Source: Asterias rubens (lineage: Eukaryota > Echinodermata > Asteroidea > Forcipulatida > Asteriidae). Taken from it: DNA of 64,000 nucleotides. Position numbers and translations under genes: made by a program. The notes under the pieces are model-generated. The model was not told where the DNA came from. It searched no databases and saw nothing but the letters and a program-made list of their open reading frames with translations. Positions 45,743-64,000 of this stretch are shown here, in pieces (position 1 is the stretch's first letter; each line of letters begins with the position of its first letter). The stretch covers positions 8,698,098 to 8,762,097 of the forward strand of contig NC_047071.1 of the NCBI RefSeq assembly GCF_902459465.1, given 5' to 3'.

Positions 45743-46159
45743 TAGCCTTTAGTCAAGGCGCACGCGGCACACCGGATAGCACGCAGGGCCCCAAAAATGT
45801 AATGCACGAAAAAAGACTATCACCGCGAGCCGCGAAGCGCCTTTACCAACTCGTTTTGGGGGCCTTATGTTTTTCTTTACATTTGCCAACGATTTTGGTG
45901 GGAAAAAAATCATCGAATGTCTTGTGACATCATGCAAGTAATTGTGGCTTCTTATTGGCCAGCAACTCACCACGCTAATGCATTATACATTACATTTTCT
46001 CCCCCTAAAATCGTTGGCAAATGTAAAGAAAAACATAAGGCCCCAAAACGAGTTGGTAAAGGGGCTGCGCCGCTCGCGGTGATAGTTTTTTTTCGTGCAT
46101 TACATTGTTGGGGTTGTGCTTGCCATCCGGTGTGCCGCGTGCGCCTTGACTAAAGGCTA
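45743..46159. mobile_element. 417-bp foldback with about 165-bp arms
   Basis: Starts TAGCCTTTAGTCAAGGCGCA and ends with its complement. Arm landmarks are 'gtaatgcacgaaaaaa', 'ccaactcgttttgg', 'ttatgtttttctttacatttgccaacgattt'. The central spacer is about 45905-46005. Flanks TTTTCCTAT and TTTCCCTAT make a 9-bp direct repeat with one mismatch. Long arms plus a 9-bp duplication suggest a Mutator-like or Foldback non-autonomous element. Confidence 0.8.
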
Positions 46160-46315
46160 TTTCCCTATTAGTACAGGGGATTTTTTCCAAACTTCGGCTC
46201 TGGGCTTTGCTCGATGTTAGAAACACTGTATAGAGATTGTACACTGTTCACAAATGATGCTGGAGATCAAACCAACATTTGAGAAATCCCCAATGTCATG
46301 AAGCTGTTATTTTGT

Positions 46316-46654
46316 TGGAGGCACTGGATGCCTTTTATAATTGTCAGAGACCAGTATTTTCACTTGGTGTATCCCATCATATCGGTATTTAAGTTACAAG
46401 ACAATAGATGAAGAAAAAACAGCCTTGTTGAACAATTTGTTGTGCTTTCTTCAGATGCCCTTCAGGCCTGAAGTCTTTTAAAATATTTGATTGAGAAATT
46501 TCCTCTTTTTCAGAAAGTATCTTACTTCAGAGGGAGCTGTTTTTCACAATGTTGTATACTATCAACAGCTCTCCATTGCTCGTTAGCAAGTAAGTTGTTA
46601 TGCCAACAACTATTTTAAGTAATAACCAATAGTGCCAAGGCCAAGTGCCTTTAA
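46316..46654 (-). mobile_element. Family A MITE, abutting copy
   Basis: Left end 'ggaggcactggatgcc' (terminal TTAA worn), right end 'agtgcct'-TTAA at 46651-46654. It shares that TTAA with the next copy. Confidence 0.82.
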
Positions 46655-47034
46655 AGGGAAGGTATACGTTTGGTAATTACTCAAAACAAATACACTGTAT
46701 TGACTTAAAAACTGACTTGGTAACGAGCATTGGAGAGCTGTTGATATAGTATAAAACATTGTGAGAAACGGCTCCCTCTGAAGTAGCATAGATTTTGAGA
46801 AAAGAGGCAATTTCTTACTAAAATAATAGCACTTTTATTCCTTTCTGAAAGCACACAAATTCGTCCAACAAGGGTGTTTTTTTCGCAACTTCGATGACCA
46901 ATTTAGCTCAAATTTTCACAGGCTTGTTATCTTATGCTTTTGTTAGGATACAGTATGGAGGCTTTTTCTACCTCCATGGGTACATCAAGTGAGAAGACTG
47001 GTCTTTGACACAATTACCAAACGTGTACCTTCCC
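46651..47034 (+). mobile_element. Family A MITE, B-type ends
   Basis: TTAA-AGGGAAGGTATACGTTTGG on the left, GTGTACCTTCCC on the right where the TTAA is lost. It contains an extra 'ggaggctttttctacctcc' hairpin near 46958, seen in no other copy here. Confidence 0.85.
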
Positions 47035-48964
47035 ATCAATCTTAGCTTTGTGAAATCGGAACCTCCTTTGCTCCAATGTGTGTATTTCCCCTTCTCTATG
47101 CTTTATTGATCCATGATTGATCATACTATTTCCATTACTGAACGTAGAGGGCGTACACAGCCGAGACACTGACGAATTTGAGATTTTTTTTAAACGCTTA
47201 GTTCTACGAGGTTGTTTTCTGATTCATGATTTGCGTTTTGATAAATTATACTTAATTAGGCCTATGTACAATATATTTGCTGCCTAAATGAGTCCAAATG
47301 TATTCAATAATTATTTGTAAATAAATGGAAAAAAAAGGATGCACGTTCAAGAGTCTTTGGATAATTTTTTCCTTACAATAAAGAAAACAGTTTATTGATG
47401 GTGGGATTTGGTGCATTAACATCTATATGGCTGGTGTTGTATCATGTTCATGACTGCGCTGCAGTTGTCAAAAATAATGCGCTTTAAACAATTTCGATTA
47501 TGAAAATGTTTCTTGCTCTGGAGTGTGAAGGAGTCGTCGAAAACTGTACCTTTCCAGACACTGGAACATCCTCCCACCTACATGTATAGCATCATTTATG
47601 GCTTCCATCCTGCATCCTGTGTTTGTGTCCCTCAGAACAAAACGCTGTTTGCGCGTACTGATACGTACACTGGTAGCCTATTTTGAAGGGTTCCATTAGG
47701 AATGCGCTTTCATGTAGTAATGTCTACACAATTTGCCGTACTCTACTATCAGTGATCAGTGTCTCCCGTATTGTGATACAGCTTTTGAAAGGGTGCACCC
47801 TCAAAATATTCTAAATTTTATATCAGAAAGATTTGAGAGCCCCGAAAGGGTTTCAGTGTATAAAACTGTCCAATTGGGGCACAAATATTGGTCTATGGTG
47901 GCACTTAAGAACAAAGGCCGGATCGTGACCAAAGTTTTAAATCTGCAGAAGATGAAGCATACGAGCGGGACCATGAACTACGGCGTGGGGTCTGGGGCCC
48001 GCTTAAGGGTCCCGAAAATTGTGCATGATATTTGCTCTGTGGTGCAATCATATAGCTCATTGAGTATTGATCAATGAATCGTAAATTTGTTTTTAAGCCG
48101 TATGGATCTTTTAAATTTGGGCAACACTTCAGTTTTTTTAACGAGACAATTTGCAGTATCAGATTCTTTCAAAATTAAGAGGTCCAATGGGAAACGAAAC
48201 AGAGCAAAATACCACCAAAAAGCAATAGAATGTGGGCCTTTTTGGATTTCGGAAATACTCGAAATTTCATCAAAACAAAATGAAAACGATGGGTATGTGT
48301 AGTCGACTGTTTGCAATGTTTGTAAGCAAGGTTTGCGGAAAAAAAAAACAATCTCAGAAACGTCTCAATAACGGTGTCATGGAACAGCAGCGGCTGCCTT
48401 GGGTATACAGAGTTACCTGGGTAAATGACCATAGAGGCCGCAGAACGGCAATGACAGACAAGTAAACATACAGTAACTACAAGAGAACTAAAAAGTATGG
48501 AGATGACACGCACAAGTACGTGCCCTTATAAGACAAACGAGTTAACAAAAACTGGGGGAACAGTGCCCCCCCCCCCCCCAGAATTTATGGCAATGACGGG
48601 AGACATCGTTTGGGACACAGGGTTTGGTCTTGCACAGTGCAATAATTGAGTTTCATGATAAAAAGGTGGTCAAAGAAACGTTGAACATTGATATTGTGTT
48701 CCCCACCCTTCAAACATTTTGAGTGGGGACATTTTGATATAGTGTCCCAAACAAGTTCCAAAGTTGTATCATCCTTTGCCCCCAGGATTAATGACCATAG
48801 CGGGACACAGGGCTTGGTCTTTACACAGTGCAATGTTTGGGCTTCATGATGAGGTGGTCAACAAGATTAGGGACATTTGATACTGTGTCACCCACCCTCC
48901 TAAAGATGGGCGGGGACATGTCCCCCTGACCCCCCCCCCCCCCCCTCCCTCGATTGACGCCCGT
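47035..48964. other. Spacer without recognised gene; one diverged direct duplication
   Basis: The stretch 48595-48750 repeats at 48795-48930 ('gggacacaggg.ttggtctt.cacagtgcaat', 'ttcatgat', 'gtggtcaa', 'ggggaca'). A 114-codon open frame at 47733-48077 has no family resemblance and I do not call it. Runs of C lie at 48570 and 48935. Confidence 0.45.
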
Positions 48965-49053
48965 GTTATCAAACTATCCCCATTACTTGTTTCCAAGTAA
49001 GGTTTTATGCTAATGGTAATTTTGAGTAATGACAAATAGTGTCCAGTGAATTT
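48965..49053 (-). mobile_element. Fragment of family A MITE (one end)
   Basis: 'aactatccccattacttgtttccaagtaaggttttatgcta' and 'aatagtgtccagtgaattta' are the outer 90 bp of a reverse-oriented copy. Confidence 0.7.
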
Positions 49054-49325
49054 AATTGCATCATCTTACAAATCCGACACAGGCGGGTACTGTAGGCCCC
49101 ACTTTACGTATAAGTGCAACACTCATTTAAACACGCAAAACAAGAACAATTAAGACTCGATCAATAATGAAAAGGGTTCCATTAAAAATGTTTAGACTCG
49201 AGACTCAGTCATCAACCTGGGGCCATGAGATAAGTAACAATGCATTTAATAATTTGTGTTCATTGGTTTGACTTGATAGTAAATGACAAGACTTCGAGCA
49301 TTCGGTGAGTAGAGCACTACGATTG

Positions 49326-49720
49326 TTAAAGGCAGTGGACACTTTTGGTAATAATTGTCAAAGACTAGCCTTCACAGTTGGTGTATCTCAACATATGCAT
49401 AAAATAGCAAACCTGTGAAAATTATGTTGAGCTCAGTCGGTCATCGAACTTGCGAGATAATAATGAAAAAAAACAAAACACCCTTGTCACACAAAGTTGT
49501 GTGCGTTTAGATGGTTGATTTCGAGACATCAAGTTCTAAATCTGAGGTCTCGAAATCAAATTCATGGAAAATTACTTCTTTCTCGAAAACTATGGCACTT
49601 CAGAGGGAGCCGTTTATCACAATGTTTTATACCATCAACCTCTTCCCATTACTCGTCACCAAGAAAGGTTTTATGCTAATAATTATTTTGAGTAATTACC
49701 TAAGTGTCCACTGCCTTTAA
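49326..49720 (-). mobile_element. TTAA MITE, family A, near consensus
   Basis: TTAA-AGGCAGTGGACACTTTTGG on the left and GTGTCCACTGCCT-TTAA on the right. It is very similar to the copy at 2438 and useful as a family reference. Confidence 0.92.
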
Positions 49721-49924
49721 CGAAACATTAAAACATAAAATTATAACTTATTTTTGTATATAATAAACAATGAATTTATTGTAATATGATAATTAGGTAT
49801 GCGGTAATACCTTTGATTTATCTATTATTGCTTGATAAATGTTGTTCTTTTGGGAACATCTTGCTATAAATGTTCTACTAATCTACATTACGTGTATACA
49901 TGGCCTGTACTTGCTGTTGGGTGT

Positions 49925-50150
49925 TCAACACATAACATGTAAGGGTTTGAGTCCCAGTTGTGACACTTGTGATACTTGTGCCCTCTTAAACAAGACACTT
50001 TACGATGATGCGTTGTCCTTCGGATGGGACGTAAATCCGTTCGTACCGTGAGTTGTGTAACGCACACGAAAGAACCTAGTGCAGTTAGCGAAAAGAGAAG
50101 ATTGGCCGCAAGTTATACGCCACCTCACCTTGTAAAACATTACATGATGC
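49925..50150 (+). mobile_element. SINE, type 3
   Basis: 'gggtttgagtcccag' (B-box-like), 'aacaagacactttacgatgatgcgttgtccttcggatgggacgtaaa' and 'gtgtaacgcacacgaaagaacc' follow the order seen at 18425 and, reversed, at 59360. Confidence 0.7.
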
Positions 50151-50184
50151 TGTGAAAGGAGCAGGTATCATTGTTGTTATATAC

Positions 50185-50537
50185 TTAAAGGCACTGGACA
50201 CTATTGCTAATTACTCAAAATAATTAGTAGCACAAAACCTTACTTGGTAACGAGTAATAGAGCTGTTGGAAGTATAAAACATTCTGAGAAACGGCTCCTT
50301 TTAAAGTAACGTAGTTTCCGAGATAGGGGTAATTTTCCGCAGTTGATTTCGAGACCTCAGAATTAGATTTTGAGGTCTCGAAATCAAGCATCTGAAAGCA
50401 CACAACTTCGTGTGACAAGGGTGTTTTTCTTTCATTATTATCTCACAACTTTGACGACCAATTGAGCTCAATTGTATTTTATGCATATATTGAGATACAC
50501 CAAGTAGACTAGTCTTTGACAATTACAAATAGTGTCA
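50185..50537 (+). mobile_element. TTAA MITE, family A, right end eroded
   Basis: TTAA-AGGCACTGGACACT on the left; the right end stops at 'aattacaaatagtgtca'. The core hairpin is intact ('gatttcgagacctcagaattagattttgaggtctcgaaatc'). Confidence 0.87.
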
Positions 50538-50912
50538 AACGTAGTTCCACATACACTTATCATGCAGGAATATACTGAATGTTGAAGCGCCTCGATACAT
50601 TGGGTTACGGATGTGAGCGCTATTATGTTAGAAGCCACTATACTAATATTTGGCTAAAACATTTCCAGTAACTTTACGCGGATTTATCTGATAGATGCTG
50701 CAAAGATCTACACAAAATAATTCATTATGTCTTATATATTTACTTGTAGTGGCTCCGTGCTAAAGACTAAATCCACTGAGTTTATAATTGAATTATTTTT
50801 GTGTTTTATTAGCTGGAGCTCTATAATTAAAGTGTGCATTTGGAGGTTACATCTCATGCGAGGAATGACATTTGGGTCAGAACAAAAGTCAGGGATTGTG
50901 TTCTAAAGCAAC
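50538..50912 (+). other. Upstream region of the DEG/ENaC channel gene
   Basis: Presumed 5' UTR and promoter. The ATG at 50913 has the context AAGCAACATGG. I cannot identify a core promoter element with confidence. Confidence 0.4.
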
Positions 50913-62741
<11,829 letters not shown>

Positions 62742-62824
62742 CCTCATGTAGGTCTGATAGATTTTTAATTTGCATCGGGGATAAGGAATACTGTTATTTT
62801 ATTTTTTTACCCATACACCCAATG

Positions 62825-63010
62825 TGTTTAGCACTGTATACTCGGTACTTTCCCGAGTCTGTGAGTCCTCTCTTCAGGGCAATCTTCCATAGTCTCTAGT
62901 TGGTAAGACATTGCTCAAGAATTGCAAGGGTTGTAGGTTCGAATCCCACCGAATAACATGCCTGTGATATTTTTTTACAGGACTCGGGAAAGCACTAAGT
63001 ATACATGTAG
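62825..63010 (+). mobile_element. tRNA-derived SINE, type 2
   Basis: A-box-like TCTAGTTGGTAAGAC and B-box GGTTCGAATCCCACC lie between two inverted pieces, 'tagcactgtatactcgg..cccgagtc' and 'gactcgggaaagcactaagtatac', in the 3' flank of the channel gene. Confidence 0.7.
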
Positions 63011-63276
63011 GTGTACTCTCTTAATGTAAAAGAGTTAAAAAAAACACTCGCTTTGTCGGCCATACCACTCTTGCATAGAGCCATATGGTGGACAACTCTT
63101 TATAGAATAAAATACGGGTACTTTCAACTCGATTGAAAGTGTAGTCCCGAAAAGAGGGACAGAGATTGACTTTTACTCTAAAAAGAGCGAAAATGACACC
63201 ACTCGGACAGGAGAGTGACATTTCCATTTTTTTTTTTCTTTTCAAAAAGACTATGTTTGCTGAGGACGTCTTGAAT

Positions 63277-63540
63277 GGTTTGTAGGACACAATGGGTCGG
63301 ACACAATGGTTTGTAGGACACAATGGGTCGGACACAATGTTTTGTAGGACACAATGGGTCGGACACAATGGTTTGTAGGACACAATGGGTCGGACACAAT
63401 GGTTTGTAGGACACAATGGGTCGGTCACAATGGTTTGTAGGACACAATGGGTCGGACACAATGGTTTGTAGGACACAGTGGGTCGGACACAATGGTTCTA
63501 CGGACACAATGGGGCGGACACAATGGTTCAAAAATGATGT
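63277..63540. repeat. 31-bp tandem array, about 8 units
   Basis: Unit 'ggtttgtaggacacaatggg'+'tcggacacaat'. It is itself two half-units built on GGACACAATGG, and it decays at the right end. Confidence 0.93.
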
Positions 63541-63604
63541 CGGACTTAATCGTCACCGTCGGACACAATCGTGCGTAACAGACGTCTCTTTGTTCTCCCA
63601 GTGT

Positions 63605-64000
63605 TTTGACTAGTGTCCTTTTGAGCTACGCCCCATATGGTTTTGTAAGCGAAGTGGGGAACTTTACGGAACAGCTCCATTAAAAAAAGGCCAAACAATC
63701 AAACATCTTCTTCCTCTGGCAACTCACACCTGTTATTTATATGTAATTTTATTGTTTTTGACATATATCCTTTCTAGCTACACCCCCTTGACTACACCCC
63801 ATTTAGACTTTGACTCTGTCAACTCACAACTGTTATCTCTGTGTAATTCCTTTCTTATTTTGGACTCATGTTACGCCACACTTGGTTTTGTAAGCGGCGC
63901 AAAGAACTTTATGGGAAGGCCCCGTTTAAGAAAAATGACGGGGACAAATAAAACATTTATTTTCTCGGGTAAGTCACACCTGTTATATATGTGTAGTTCC
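63605..64000. repeat. Diverged tandem repeat running off the right edge
   Basis: 'tggttttgtaagcg', 'gaacttta.gg', 'cacacctgttat.tatgt' occur at 63640-63745 and 63880-64000, with a partial unit at 63808-63855 ('caactcacaactgttatctctgtgtaa'). Confidence 0.6.

Noticed and set aside
47733..48077. 114-codon plus-strand open frame
   Set aside because: No start context, domain, splice partner or repeat identity that I can recognise; probably chance.
63021..63531. Minus-strand frames of 117-151 codons with CPTNHCVRPIVSYK repeats
   Set aside because: Direct translation of the 31-bp array; no other evidence of a gene.

Overview
The window is animal nuclear DNA: AT-rich, with intron-split genes bounded by GT-AG sites and a very dense load of short repeats. 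The gene set, the tRNA-derived SINEs and the general look of the repeats suggest a marine deuterostome invertebrate. My best guess is an echinoderm, possibly a sea star; that is inference from memory of similar repeats, not something proved here.

Five protein-coding genes are supported. (1) Minus strand, 7410-7488: the first coding exon of an OTUD7/Cezanne-type deubiquitinase, with its UBA-like N-terminus; the rest must lie beyond the left edge. (2) Plus strand, 13268-17939: a LINS1 (Protein Lines) homologue in five coding exons, about 922 codons. (3) Minus strand, 41221-20112: a complete CACTIN gene in 18 coding exons, 722 codons, convergent with LINS1. (4) Plus strand, 42628-43910: a 197-residue unrecognised protein in two exons, divergent from CACTIN across about 1.4 kb. 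(5) Plus strand, 50913-62741: a complete DEG/ENaC-type (ASIC-like) cation channel in 11 exons, 503 codons. The exon phases given for all complete genes were checked and join without frameshift. The genes do not form one pathway: they cover ubiquitin editing, Wnt-linked Lines biology, splicing/NF-kB and ion transport.

The rest is mostly mobile DNA. A TTAA-flanked MITE family of about 330-410 bp has about 18 copies plus fragments, near 10 percent of the window. Other elements include a TTAA element carrying wreckage of a THAP zinc-finger domain, an element pair with 8-bp target duplications, 58-60 bp palindromes with 9-bp target duplications, a 417-bp foldback, further TIR elements, three tRNA-derived SINE types, an L2/CR1-like LINE end and probable Penelope-like remnants. 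Tandem arrays have units of 31, 36, 86, 146 and about 200 bp, and a 1-kb compound microsatellite lies in channel intron 1.

The most interesting patterns are: tandem copies of splice-site neighbourhoods in two genes (OTUD7 exon 1 donor; CACTIN exon 10 and exon 15 acceptors); a tandem duplication in which each copy acts as the empty site for a MITE in the other; abutting MITEs that share one TTAA; and miniature palindromes with exact or near-exact 9-bp duplications. I found no CRISPR array, rRNA gene or intact tRNA gene.
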